A stretch of 64,000 nucleotides of DNA from Bacillota bacterium (GTDB taxonomy: Bacteria > Bacillota > UBA4882 > UBA8346): positions 1 to 64,000 of the forward strand of contig JAFABB010000060.1 of NCBI GenBank assembly GCA_023426245.1, in the 5' to 3' direction. Numbering within the stretch: the stretch's first letter is position 1; each line of letters begins with the position of its first letter. Both the position numbers and the translations under genes were made by a program. Shown here in pieces: positions 26,210 to 35,115 of this stretch. Below the pieces are notes generated by a model. That model had not been told where the DNA came from. It made no database searches and saw only the letters and a program-made list of their open reading frames with translations.

Positions 26210-27463
26210 TCAAAAATAACTTTTCAATAACATCATATTTAAAATGGTTACCACGAGCCCGACTATCCATAATACCGTTCGGTCCAGCAAAGAATTGCGA
26301 TATTGGCCCATAATTCTAGCCGATGATGTTAAATAAATCTGCAAAAAAATTGTAATCGGCAGTTGGATGCTTAAAAACATTTGCGAATAAATCAAACCTT
26401 TGAAGGGGTCCGTGATGATAAAAATGACCATGGTTGCCAGGCTTAAAATCACTCCAACGCCAATTTTAGTATGAGGATCTTTAATATCATAGGGTTCCTT
26501 AAACATCCCGGCTACAATACTCCCTCCGGCCATTCCCGCAGTGGTGGTAGAGGAAATTCCCGCAAAAAGAAGCGCCAGTCCAAAAACAATTGCCGCTCCT
26601 TTCCCCAGCAAAGGCTCTAAAAGATGTTGCGCCTGTCCTAATTCAATAACGGGTACATGGTTACTGAAGAAAGCTGCTGCCGCTAAAATAATCATGGCGC
26701 TATTAATAGCCCAACCGACCAACATCGAAAACAAAGTATCCATAAATTCATACTTCAATTGTTTCTTAATGATTTGGTGGTTTTCCAAATTCCATTCCCG
26801 GCTTTGAATAATTTCAGAATGGAGGAACAAATTATGGGGCATTACCACGGCTCCCAATACAGACATAATGATCGGCATGGAATTGGCCGGGAAACTCGGA
26901 ACAGCCCAATGATAGGCCGCCGCTCCCCAATTGACATGGACAATACTGAGCTCATAAATAAAAGAAATACCAATCAAAGAGACAAACCCGATAATCCACT
27001 TCTCCAAGCGCTGATAAGAATTGGAAAACAGCATCCATAATACTAACCCTAAAATCATCACGGACCCGAGTTTTAAAGGTATCTGGAATAAAAGTTGCAG
27101 GGCAATGGCTCCGCCTAAAATTTCGGCCATTGCAGTTGAAATAGATGCTAATATAGCTGTACCAAGAATGATTCCGGCGGCGTTGGGCTTTAAATGTTTC
27201 GCCGCAGCCTCAGCAAGACAATCTCCGGTCACAATGCCCAAATGGGCAACGTTATGTTGCAAAATGATTAACATTACGGTGGAAAGGGTCACCATCCACA
27301 ACAATGTATAGCCGTAATCCGATCCGGCTGCCAAATTTGATGCCCAGTTTCCCGGATCAATAAAGCCTACAGTAACCAAAAGCCCAGGCCCGATGTATTT
27401 GATGAAATCTTTAGCGCCGAGTATCGGATTATGAAACCTGGTATCTAATTTATCTTTTAGCAA
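26210..27463 (-). CDS. mntH: NRAMP family Mn(II)/Fe(II) transporter
   Basis: 417 residues, eleven or so membrane helices. The metal-site motifs are intact: DPGNW in helix 1 (about residue 37) and MPHNLFLHSEII in helix 6. Proton-coupled uptake of Mn(II) and Fe(II). TTG start with a G-run upstream; no ATG alternative exists nearby. A GTTAGCAAA sequence immediately upstream recalls half of the feo operator. Genomic neighbour of feoAB and a DtxR/MntR regulator, in keeping with joint metal control. Confidence 0.92.
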   Translation of the reverse strand: MLKDKLDTRFHNPILGAKDFIKYIGPGLLVTVGFIDPGNWASNLAAGSDYGYTLLWMVTLSTVMLIILQHNVAHLGIVTGDCLAEAAAKHLKPNAAGIILGTAILASISTAMAEILGGAIALQLLFQIPLKLGSVMILGLVLWMLFSNSYQRLEKWIIGFVSLIGISFIYELSIVHVNWGAAAYHWAVPSFPANSMPIIMSVLGAVVMPHNLFLHSEIIQSREWNLENHQIIKKQLKYEFMDTLFSMLVGWAINSAMIILAAAAFFSNHVPVIELGQAQHLLEPLLGKGAAIVFGLALLFAGISSTTTAGMAGGSIVAGMFKEPYDIKDPHTKIGVGVILSLATMVIFIITDPFKGLIYSQMFLSIQLPITIFLQIYLTSSARIMGQYRNSLLDRTVLWIVGLVVTILNMMLLKSYF

Positions 27464-27539
27464 ATCCTTCGACTCCCCCCTTTTGTTAGCAAATTGATTC
27501 AGTAGTCCAATACGATTTAAACCATCTCGAATTCTATTT

Positions 27540-27555
27540 TATTCCTGCAGGAATA
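27540..27555. promoter_or_regulatory. 16-bp perfect palindrome upstream of NRAMP gene
   Basis: TATTCCTGCAGGAATA has no spacer and lies about 75 bp before the NRAMP start. It could be an operator; no second copy was found in the window. Confidence 0.35.
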
Positions 27556-27721
27556 TTGGATGATAAAACATTACTTGAAATAATTAACTATAGAAATTTT
27601 TAACTCAATTATACATTATCGGATGCTATTTTTCAATATCAGGGAAATGAAATCTACCGGATTACCTGCGCGGCATCAAACCCAAAACCCTGAATCGGGC
27701 AAACATATTCCGATAAAAAAA

Positions 27722-27839
27722 GAGGCTGTTGCAAAAGTGATTAAAATCAATGGGAAATACAACATATACCATAAATAATGGGTAAAGATCTCCATATATT
27801 GTATTTCTCTATCGATAAATCTTATTTTGCAACAGACCC
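27722..27839. mobile_element. 118-bp palindromic element, MITE-like
   Basis: Second full copy of the element at 19187-19304: same 118-bp length, same ends (GAGGCTGTTGCAAAA / TTTTGCAACAGACCC) and inner inverted repeat. It lies between the HtrA-type protease gene and the NRAMP promoter. Confidence 0.82.
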
Positions 27840-27970
27840 TCAATTTAAAAAAACGCTATACCGCATCTTGGAAACTCCCCTTCTTTGGCTTTCCATACTC
27901 ACAGTCCATAGGAGGGGATAAACACACAATATTCCCAACCAGGTATCAAAGGGGAGAGTTGGCGAGGCTC

Positions 27971-29104
27971 CTAACGTTCCTCGCCAAAGGTTAGCTTCAT
28001 GGTCACTCTTTTCTTGCCCCTGAAAACAACCACATTAACGGTATCCCCTGGTTTATAAGCCCTTTTAATGCGGTTAAGATCTTTCATGGTAGCCACTTGT
28101 TTACCGGCTAGGCTAATTACAATGTCCTTCACCTTGATCCCGGCTTTATCTGCGCCGCTCCCCGCGGCCACTTTCACGATAAAAATCCCTACCGGCAGTT
28201 TATAGTAATCCGCCAGTGCCTTGGTCATATCCCTACCGCTAATCCCGATGAAAGGCCTGCCTTTAACATAGCCGTATTTCAGCAACTGGGCAACAATGGG
28301 CTTGGCATCATCGATGGGAATGGCAAAACCCAAACCTTCCACCCCGGAAACCGAAATTTTAACGGTATTGATGCCGATGACTTTTCCTTCGGAGTTCACT
28401 AGGGCTCCGCCACTGTTTCCAGGATTAATGGCGGCATCGGTTTGAATCAGATTGAGCGTGCGATCTTCCAAGGAAACCGTCCGGTTTAAAGCGCTGATGA
28501 CTCCGGAAGTCACCGACCCGGCGAACTCAAGGCCCAGGGGATTCCCAATAGCCACAGCCAGTTCCCCCACTTCAAGCTTGGATGAATCGCCAAGTTCAGC
28601 TATTGGCATATCCTTCAGCCCCACTTGAATCACAGCCAGATCATTTAGGGAGTCTCCCCCGATAAACTTCGCTTTTGCCTGCCTCTTATCAGGTAAAAAC
28701 ACTTCCAAAGTTACTTTCTGGCGTTTCGTATTACGGGGATCGGCATATTGCACCACATGGTAATTGGTCATGATGTGACCCGCCCCGTCAATGATGATCC
28801 CCGATCCTTCCATCTGTGTCTGCTGACTGAAAAACTTATTTAACGGAGTTGTTACCGTCATCCGGATCCCTACGATCGAAGGTCCGGTTTTTTGGGCGAT
28901 TTGGGTTACCAGAGGAGGGGCGCCGGCAACATCAGCATTGAGAAAGTTTGGGTTACCTTTCGGGACAAAGCTGGTAAAAACAGCACTGCCGATAAAACCG
29001 CCTACCAATGAAACAATTAAAATGAGAATGGTTCCTAACTTAACATCGAACTTGTGGAAAAAAATGCGCTGCCAAAAATTCCGAGTCTCTTCATCATTAA
29101 CCAT
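27971..29104 (-). CDS. HtrA/DegP-type serine protease with PDZ domain
   Basis: 377 residues: N-terminal membrane anchor (about 22-46), trypsin-like protease with catalytic triad His116 (TNYHVV), Asp155 (NDLAVI) and Ser231 (GNSGGAL), then a PDZ domain (about 275-370). Surface-exposed quality-control protease. ATG 29104 with GGGGGAGG about 12 nt upstream. Single-gene unit; no regulator adjacent. Confidence 0.94.
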   Translation of the reverse strand: MVNDEETRNFWQRIFFHKFDVKLGTILILIVSLVGGFIGSAVFTSFVPKGNPNFLNADVAGAPPLVTQIAQKTGPSIVGIRMTVTTPLNKFFSQQTQMEGSGIIIDGAGHIMTNYHVVQYADPRNTKRQKVTLEVFLPDKRQAKAKFIGGDSLNDLAVIQVGLKDMPIAELGDSSKLEVGELAVAIGNPLGLEFAGSVTSGVISALNRTVSLEDRTLNLIQTDAAINPGNSGGALVNSEGKVIGINTVKISVSGVEGLGFAIPIDDAKPIVAQLLKYGYVKGRPFIGISGRDMTKALADYYKLPVGIFIVKVAAGSGADKAGIKVKDIVISLAGKQVATMKDLNRIKRAYKPGDTVNVVVFRGKKRVTMKLTFGEER

Positions 29105-29206
29105 GGCTTTCAGGTTCCTCCCCCAACTTTAAAATCCCTTTAATTGAAAAACTTTGAAAACAAGTTGGGGATAGATTTCCCGAAATAACAGAAATTTATG
29201 AGGATA

Positions 29207-29338
29207 GGGGCTGTCCCAAAAAGAAAATCGCGGGCAAGCGTACGCGTAATAAAACGCACGTGAGCTAAAGATATATAATATATGCTCAATAATGCCATAT
29301 ACCGCATTTCTTATTGATTTTAACTTTTAGACAGCCTC
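29207..29338. mobile_element. diverged palindromic element at gene end
   Basis: Ends GGGGCTGTCCCAAAAAG / CTTTTAGACAGCCTC belong to the same family as the 118-bp elements, but this 132-bp copy has a different centre. Its right end overlaps the TGA of the EAL-CBS-GGDEF gene. Confidence 0.55.
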
Positions 29339-31115
29339 ATGAAAGCAGGGATTCGGCATTGGCAATGGAGCCATAGGCTACATTGTCGGAGGACTCTTTG
29401 GCTGCTTTTTTTAACTGAGTGAGTTTCATGGTTAATTCTTCCGGGGAAAAAGTCCGCTTGCCACAGGGGACTTCCAAGACCGCAGCGCTGGCGGACATTA
29501 AGGAAAATTTCCGGGTTTTACCGTAGCGATCTTTGGCCGCAAAAAAACCTTTGGCAATTTCATCTTCACTGTGAAAAATTCTAACCGTATAAGCAAATTG
29601 GTTGACAACCTTCCAAACCAGCTGCAATTCCTCTTGCAGACAAGGTTTGTCGCACTTTATTCCGATAAAAAAGTCGTCGCCGCCAATATGTCCGATAAAA
29701 GACCCCCCGGAATGATAAACATTTTTCAAAATATCGGCAAACATTTTAATAACCTGATCACCCTTGCCAAATCCCCATTTATCATTGAACGGTTTAAAAT
29801 TGTTGAAATCGAAATAAACCAGATAGTAACAATTTCCCACGTGGGTGAATAAATCGGAAATGTATTGATTGATGAGGATATTGCCCGGAAGTTTGGTAAG
29901 GGGATTAATTTCTCTCGCCAATAAAAGGTTTTTTTCATTGATAATATTTAACAAAGACTTGGCGGTTAAAAACCCAAAATATTCCTGGGCCTTGGTGATA
30001 ATAACACCTTCGGAATCAGGATTATTCAAATAAATCTCCAAAATCTTTTCCTGGGGCGTATGAATATCAATGATTGGGCATTTGCTGATAAATCGCCGCA
30101 GGGACGTTGTCACCGATTTATTGCATAACAAATCTTTCCCGTAGGGTGAATAAACATATTTTTTAATATTTTTCTCATGAATAATTCCCAAGGGAATTCC
30201 CGTTTTATCAATGACCGGAAAAAAATCAAATTGCGAATTCTTATGAAACTTCTCGAATAAAATCCGGATATCATCGGTTACAAAAATCGTGTCCAGCTTG
30301 ATGAGTTCCCGCGAAATCAATTCCACATCCCGGCTAATGTGAACCGCATTATCGGTTTCCAGTTGAATAATATCGGGATAAGTGTAGGACAACTCTTGGA
30401 TATTGCGGGTTGGTTTTTGAATAAAGAATCCTTGGATAAGATCGAAACCAATCTTCTGGCAGGTTACCAATTCCTCGCGAGTTTCGATTCCTTCGGCAAT
30501 AGTCAAAACCCCCAGAAGCTTGGCCATATTTACAATATTGGTGCAAAAAGTCCTTTTACGCAAATCCTTATCAATGTTATGAATCAAAAAACGATCAAAC
30601 TTCAGAACATCCGGATCAGCATGATAAAACAATTCAAAGCTGGAGAAACCGGCTCCAAAATCATCCAGAGCCAGTTTAAAGCCGCGTTCCTTAAATACAG
30701 CCAGTAAACTTTGGAAGGCCTCATTTTGCTTAACTTGATGCCTTTCATTTAATTCAAAGCAAACAGCCTCATTGCTCAGTTGGTAGTCGGTCAAAATTCC
30801 TTCGGTGGCTCCGAACCGGTGGTCGGCCATTTCCAACATTCTAACATCATAATTGTAATAAAGCTTAATTTTTTGGTGAAACTCAATTTCGATAAATTTG
30901 CGGATCGCGATTTTACGCAACTCCAAATCGAGGGCAAAAAGCACTCCATCTTGATATGCCTGGTCAAAAAAGTCTTCGACGGAATTGTATCCTGCCTGAT
31001 CAACATCACGGATTAATGCCTCGACAGCAAATACCACTCCGGTAAGGGAATTTGTAATGGGTTGAAATGCATAATCAATTTTTTTCAAAGAAGCCATCCA
31101 TTTATCCGGAAGCAT
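29337..31115 (-). CDS. EAL-CBS-GGDEF c-di-GMP signalling protein
   Basis: 592 residues, no membrane segment. N-terminal EAL domain (about 10-245) with EALIR, FELNER, DDFGAGFSS, KFD, AEGIE and QGFF, so most phosphodiesterase residues are kept. A CBS-pair region (about 270-395) follows, then a GGDEF domain with GGDDF in place of GG(D/E)EF. Probably degrades c-di-GMP; the cyclase site is slightly altered and may be regulatory or weak. CBS domains could sense a nucleotide. Divergent from the polyphosphate operon. Confidence 0.9.
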   Translation of the reverse strand: MLPDKWMASLKKIDYAFQPITNSLTGVVFAVEALIRDVDQAGYNSVEDFFDQAYQDGVLFALDLELRKIAIRKFIEIEFHQKIKLYYNYDVRMLEMADHRFGATEGILTDYQLSNEAVCFELNERHQVKQNEAFQSLLAVFKERGFKLALDDFGAGFSSFELFYHADPDVLKFDRFLIHNIDKDLRKRTFCTNIVNMAKLLGVLTIAEGIETREELVTCQKIGFDLIQGFFIQKPTRNIQELSYTYPDIIQLETDNAVHISRDVELISRELIKLDTIFVTDDIRILFEKFHKNSQFDFFPVIDKTGIPLGIIHEKNIKKYVYSPYGKDLLCNKSVTTSLRRFISKCPIIDIHTPQEKILEIYLNNPDSEGVIITKAQEYFGFLTAKSLLNIINEKNLLLAREINPLTKLPGNILINQYISDLFTHVGNCYYLVYFDFNNFKPFNDKWGFGKGDQVIKMFADILKNVYHSGGSFIGHIGGDDFFIGIKCDKPCLQEELQLVWKVVNQFAYTVRIFHSEDEIAKGFFAAKDRYGKTRKFSLMSASAAVLEVPCGKRTFSPEELTMKLTQLKKAAKESSDNVAYGSIANAESLLS

Positions 31116-31231
31116 TTCATTTCCCTCTTTATCGAATGTTATCTCAAAGTTCAGGAATCAAGCCCTGCGGGGTTATGGGACTTTACCCAAGGATGGTTGA
31201 GTTTCGATGTTTCAAAAATACCATGCACTCA

Positions 31232-31248
31232 TTAACCTTCGGTTAACT
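31232..31248. promoter_or_regulatory. possible PhoP-type direct repeat
   Basis: TTAACC-N5-TTAACT gives an 11-bp repeat like Pho boxes of Gram-positive bacteria, between the EAL gene and ppk. It could equally be read as the inverted repeat TTAACC/GGTTAA. The remaining spacer to 31480 is AT-rich without a gene. Confidence 0.35.
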
Positions 31249-31480
31249 GATCATGAACTTCAACCGAACATTTTAATGTTAATTTTTGATTATTTATTCT
31301 CTTCTTATCCCATTCTTAATTTCCATTTAATACCTTGATTGTATTGTTTTTTTAAAATATAAATTATATATTGAGCATGGATTAGCGACCATTTCAATCC
31401 AGCTCAAAAACCTAACCCGGGTAGCCTACTTAAGCAGGAAGGCTAATGAACCTTACTATTGAAATCAACCGGAGTACAAG

Positions 31481-33748
31481 ATGACGATAAAAACCGGGGA
31501 TCAACTATCCCAACCAGCCAATGACACAAATACCGAAAATACCATTTCCCTCGATCATCCCAGTCTTTATCTCAATCGTGAATTAAGCTGGTTGCAGTTT
31601 AACAGGCGGGTTCTGGAAGAAGCCCAAAACGAAAACAATCCTTTACTGGAACGAGTGAAGTTTCTGACGATTTTTGCCAATAATTTAGATGAGTTTTTTA
31701 TGATCCGGGTTTCCGGTCTCCAAAAGCAGTCTGAAACCGGAGCCCATAATATTTCGCCTGACGGGATAAGGCCATCCGACCAACTGATGATGATTCGCCA
31801 GGAAGTATTAATCCAATTTGCGGTTCAGACAAAATGCTGGCAAACGGAGCTTTTACCCAAATTAAGACAATCCGGCATTCGTATTTTGCGGTATCATGAA
31901 GTGAAAAGTAAACAACGGGAAATTTTGAAACGATATTTTGAGGAAGAAATCTTCCCCACCCTCACACCACTGGCCATCGACCCGGCCCATCCTTTTCCTC
32001 ATATATCCAATCTAAGCCTTAATCTGGCGATCATGATCGACGATCCCGAGCATGGCGAGAAATTTGCCCGTTTAAAAATACCGGATTTGGTGCCACGGCT
32101 CATTCAAATCCCCGTTTTGGAAAAGCCTAGTCATTTTAATGCTCCGGAATCCAATAGCACGCAAACGATGGATTTTGTCTTTGTTGAAGACTTAATTGCC
32201 GCTAATTTGGACATGCTCTTTCAAAGTCTCAAGGTTAAAGCGGCTTTCCTCTTTCGAATCACTCGCAATGCCGATCTTGAAATCGAGGAAGATGAAGCTT
32301 CGGATCTTCTTTCCACTATCCAGGAAAGTGTGGGCATGCGACGCTTTGGGTTGGCCATCCGCTTAGAAGTTGATAAAACGATGCCCAAAACCCTGCGGGA
32401 AATGTTAATGAATAACTTACACCTGCAACCCTCTCAAGTGTATACCGTCGGTAAACCAGTGGGAATGGCCAGTTTACAGCAATTAGCCAAAATTGAACGA
32501 CCCGATCTGAAAGACCCACCCCTTCGACCCGCAGTTACCATTTCCCTGACCAAAGGGGAAAGTGTATTTGCCGCGATTCGCAATCGCAATCTGATGCTTT
32601 ATCACCCTTACGACAGCTTCGGGCCAGTGGTTGATTTCCTGCTGGAAGCAGCCCGTGATCCGAATGTACTTGCCATTAAACAAACTTTATACCGGGTGGG
32701 TACCAATTCCCCCATCGTCGACGCTTTGATGGAAGCACGGGAAAATGGTAAACAAGTGGCGGTTCTTGTCGAGCTGAAGGCCCGCTTTGATGAAGAAAAC
32801 AATATCGGTTGGGCACAGGCATTGGAGAGATCCGGTGTTCACGTGGTTTACGGCCTTTTGGGCCTTAAAACCCACGCTAAAATTTGTCTCGTGATTCGAC
32901 GGGAATCCAATGGAATCCGCCGTTATATCCATTTAAGCACTGGGAATTATAATGTTGTGACCAGTCGTATCTATAGCGATTTTAGCTATTTTACCTGCGA
33001 TCCGGTTTTCGGGGCCGACATCTGTGATCTTTTTAATGCGCTCACCGGTTATTCCAAAAAGCAAGAATACCATAAAATTTGGGTGGCTCCCAGTATGATC
33101 CGCCAGCGGTTGATTGCTATGATCGAAAGGGAAATCCGCCGCCAACAGCAATACGGGGATGGCCATATTGCTTTTAAAATGAATTCCCTGGTCGATAAAA
33201 ACTGCATCATGGCCCTTTACCGGGCATCAAAAGCAGGTGTAAAAGTGGATCTCCAGGTAAGGGGAATTTGCTGCTTAAGGCCTGGTATTCCCGGTGTTAG
33301 CGAAAACATCCATATCACTTCGATTGTTGGACGTTTTCTTGAACATTCCAGGATTTATTACTTCCATAACGGCGGCGCCGGTGATTTGTTTTTGGGCAGT
33401 GCCGACTTAATGCCCAGAAACCTGGATCGCCGGGTAGAAATCTTATTTCCGGTAGAGGATCCCGGAATTAAAAAAATATTGATTGAAGAAGTGCTTTATA
33501 TCCATTTCCATGATACAGTTAAAGCGAGGCGCTTATCTACCGACGGACAATATGAACTCATAGCGGCTGATCCGAATGAGCCAGAAATTGATTCCCAGGC
33601 TTGGATGATGAAACACCAGGGATTGTTCTTTAGCGGCGATATAACGACCCATGATATATCTTTTGCTGATTCCGGAGATATCCGTGTTAAAGAGGCAATC
33701 GCAGCGGTCAAAGAACCTTCCCCTGCAAAAGGAGGCCGTATAATATGA
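31481..33748 (+). CDS. ppk: polyphosphate kinase 1
   Basis: 755 residues. Reversibly makes polyphosphate from ATP. N-terminal LNRELSWLQFNRRVLEEA, NNLDEFFMIRVSGL, then the two phospholipase-D-like catalytic domains with the autophosphorylated His in HLSTGNYN (about residue 484) and KTHAKICLV. Length is normal. ATG 7 nt after GGAG. First gene of a three-gene operon; stop and next start overlap as ATGA. Confidence 0.97.
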   Translation: MTIKTGDQLSQPANDTNTENTISLDHPSLYLNRELSWLQFNRRVLEEAQNENNPLLERVKFLTIFANNLDEFFMIRVSGLQKQSETGAHNISPDGIRPSDQLMMIRQEVLIQFAVQTKCWQTELLPKLRQSGIRILRYHEVKSKQREILKRYFEEEIFPTLTPLAIDPAHPFPHISNLSLNLAIMIDDPEHGEKFARLKIPDLVPRLIQIPVLEKPSHFNAPESNSTQTMDFVFVEDLIAANLDMLFQSLKVKAAFLFRITRNADLEIEEDEASDLLSTIQESVGMRRFGLAIRLEVDKTMPKTLREMLMNNLHLQPSQVYTVGKPVGMASLQQLAKIERPDLKDPPLRPAVTISLTKGESVFAAIRNRNLMLYHPYDSFGPVVDFLLEAARDPNVLAIKQTLYRVGTNSPIVDALMEARENGKQVAVLVELKARFDEENNIGWAQALERSGVHVVYGLLGLKTHAKICLVIRRESNGIRRYIHLSTGNYNVVTSRIYSDFSYFTCDPVFGADICDLFNALTGYSKKQEYHKIWVAPSMIRQRLIAMIEREIRRQQQYGDGHIAFKMNSLVDKNCIMALYRASKAGVKVDLQVRGICCLRPGIPGVSENIHITSIVGRFLEHSRIYYFHNGGAGDLFLGSADLMPRNLDRRVEILFPVEDPGIKKILIEEVLYIHFHDTVKARRLSTDGQYELIAADPNEPEIDSQAWMMKHQGLFFSGDITTHDISFADSGDIRVKEAIAAVKEPSPAKGGRII

Positions 33749-35115
33749 AAATAGCTTTACTTGGTGATATCGGGGCTAATTTATGGGCCCTGGATGCCGT
33801 TTTAAATCACGCCAAGCTTCACGGGGTCACTCAATTTCTCAATGTCGGCAATTCGTTAGGTTTCGGCCTTTTCCCCGAACAAACCGTTCAAAGATTACAA
33901 ATGGAGAATTTCACTTGTATCCTGGGCGATTTTGACGAACGGGTCTTGAAGGCCAAGAAAAACTTAACAAAATTAAAAAAAACAAAGGGCCCGGATGAAC
34001 TAATTTTTTTAAATCAAGTCTATGACAGTTTATCTGCGGAAAGTATCCATTATCTGGCTTCTTTAACAAAGTCGACCTTCTTTACTATTTGCGGAAAAAA
34101 AGTTCTGTTGACCAGTAAACCTCCTGAGGCCCATAAGGTTCATTCACTGATCAGCGATGAAGAAATCATCGATTTACCGCTTGAAAATCCGGCCGATATC
34201 ATTGCTTTCTCAAAACAGCAGTTTCCCTACATCAAGCGGATTGGCGATACTCGCTTTCTAAACACGGGCGCGGTTGGTTATGCTTACGATACCGATATTT
34301 GGGCATGTTATATAATTTTACAATTTAATCTGGGATTTATGAAAGTTCATCCCTACCGGATCAAATACGATGTCAGCGGACATCACTCCAAAATCCGCAT
34401 TACCGAAATTACCAAAACCCTTTCCCAGACGACTTATCCGGAAATCATTCATGAGGCTGTCAATCAGACTTACTTTATGATGCAATCGGTTGCAGCATCA
34501 TCCGCCGGTACCGGGGAAAGTGCGGATAAATCGGATTTGGAACGTGTCGAAGAATTTTTGGAACGTTGCATCAATTTTCATACCAATCATCATGCAAGGC
34601 ATGTCAATCATCTAGCCCTGGAACTTTTTGACCAACTGCAGCCCATTCATGATTTGACGGGTGAAGAGCGGAACCTATTACAATATGGCGCTTTATTGCA
34701 CGATATTGGCTGGATGAAGGGGAGAAAGGGCCATCATAAAGTGGCTTTTAACATTATCATCAATACCTCTTCATTACCTTTTAAAAAAAGGGAACGTTTC
34801 ATCATTGCCCTGCTAGCGCTTTATCACCGCAAAAGCACTCCGAGTGCAAATGATCTTCATTTTGCTTCACTGGAACCCGGCGACCGGCAGATTGTATCTT
34901 ATCTGAGCGCCATATTGCGGGTGGCCGATGCGCTGGATAGCAGCCATCAGTCGTTAATCTCCGATATAGAATGTTTAGCCGATGAAAGCTCCATCCGAAT
35001 TTTCTATTACGCAAAGCATCCAGCGGATAACGAATCCTTAGCAGTATCAAAAAAGGGACAATTTCTAGAGGAAATATCAAGCCGAAAGTTGGTGATGAAA
35101 TGGAAGGCACTCTAA
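33745..35115 (+). CDS. degraded metallophosphatase domain fused to HD domain
   Basis: 456 residues. The N-terminal part (1-230) follows a YfcE/ApaH-like metallophosphoesterase, but the ligand motifs have decayed: GDIGAN for GDIHGN, VGNSLG for LGDIVG, GDFDE for GNHDE, and SKQQFPYIKRIGDTRFLNTGAVG where GHTHxPF should stand. The C-terminal part (280-456) is an HD-type helical domain (HHARHVNHLALELFDQL, LLHDIGW) resembling the C-terminal domain of the next protein, Ppx. Probably not a phosphatase in the first domain; a regulator or scaffold of polyphosphate turnover is inferred. Overlaps ppk by 4 bp and ppx by 16 bp. Confidence 0.82.
   Translation: MKIALLGDIGANLWALDAVLNHAKLHGVTQFLNVGNSLGFGLFPEQTVQRLQMENFTCILGDFDERVLKAKKNLTKLKKTKGPDELIFLNQVYDSLSAESIHYLASLTKSTFFTICGKKVLLTSKPPEAHKVHSLISDEEIIDLPLENPADIIAFSKQQFPYIKRIGDTRFLNTGAVGYAYDTDIWACYIILQFNLGFMKVHPYRIKYDVSGHHSKIRITEITKTLSQTTYPEIIHEAVNQTYFMMQSVAASSAGTGESADKSDLERVEEFLERCINFHTNHHARHVNHLALELFDQLQPIHDLTGEERNLLQYGALLHDIGWMKGRKGHHKVAFNIIINTSSLPFKKRERFIIALLALYHRKSTPSANDLHFASLEPGDRQIVSYLSAILRVADALDSSHQSLISDIECLADESSIRIFYYAKHPADNESLAVSKKGQFLEEISSRKLVMKWKAL

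Noticed and set aside
19187..27839. Target-site duplications at the palindromic elements
   Set aside because: Flanks were compared by eye and no convincing equal direct repeat was found at either copy.
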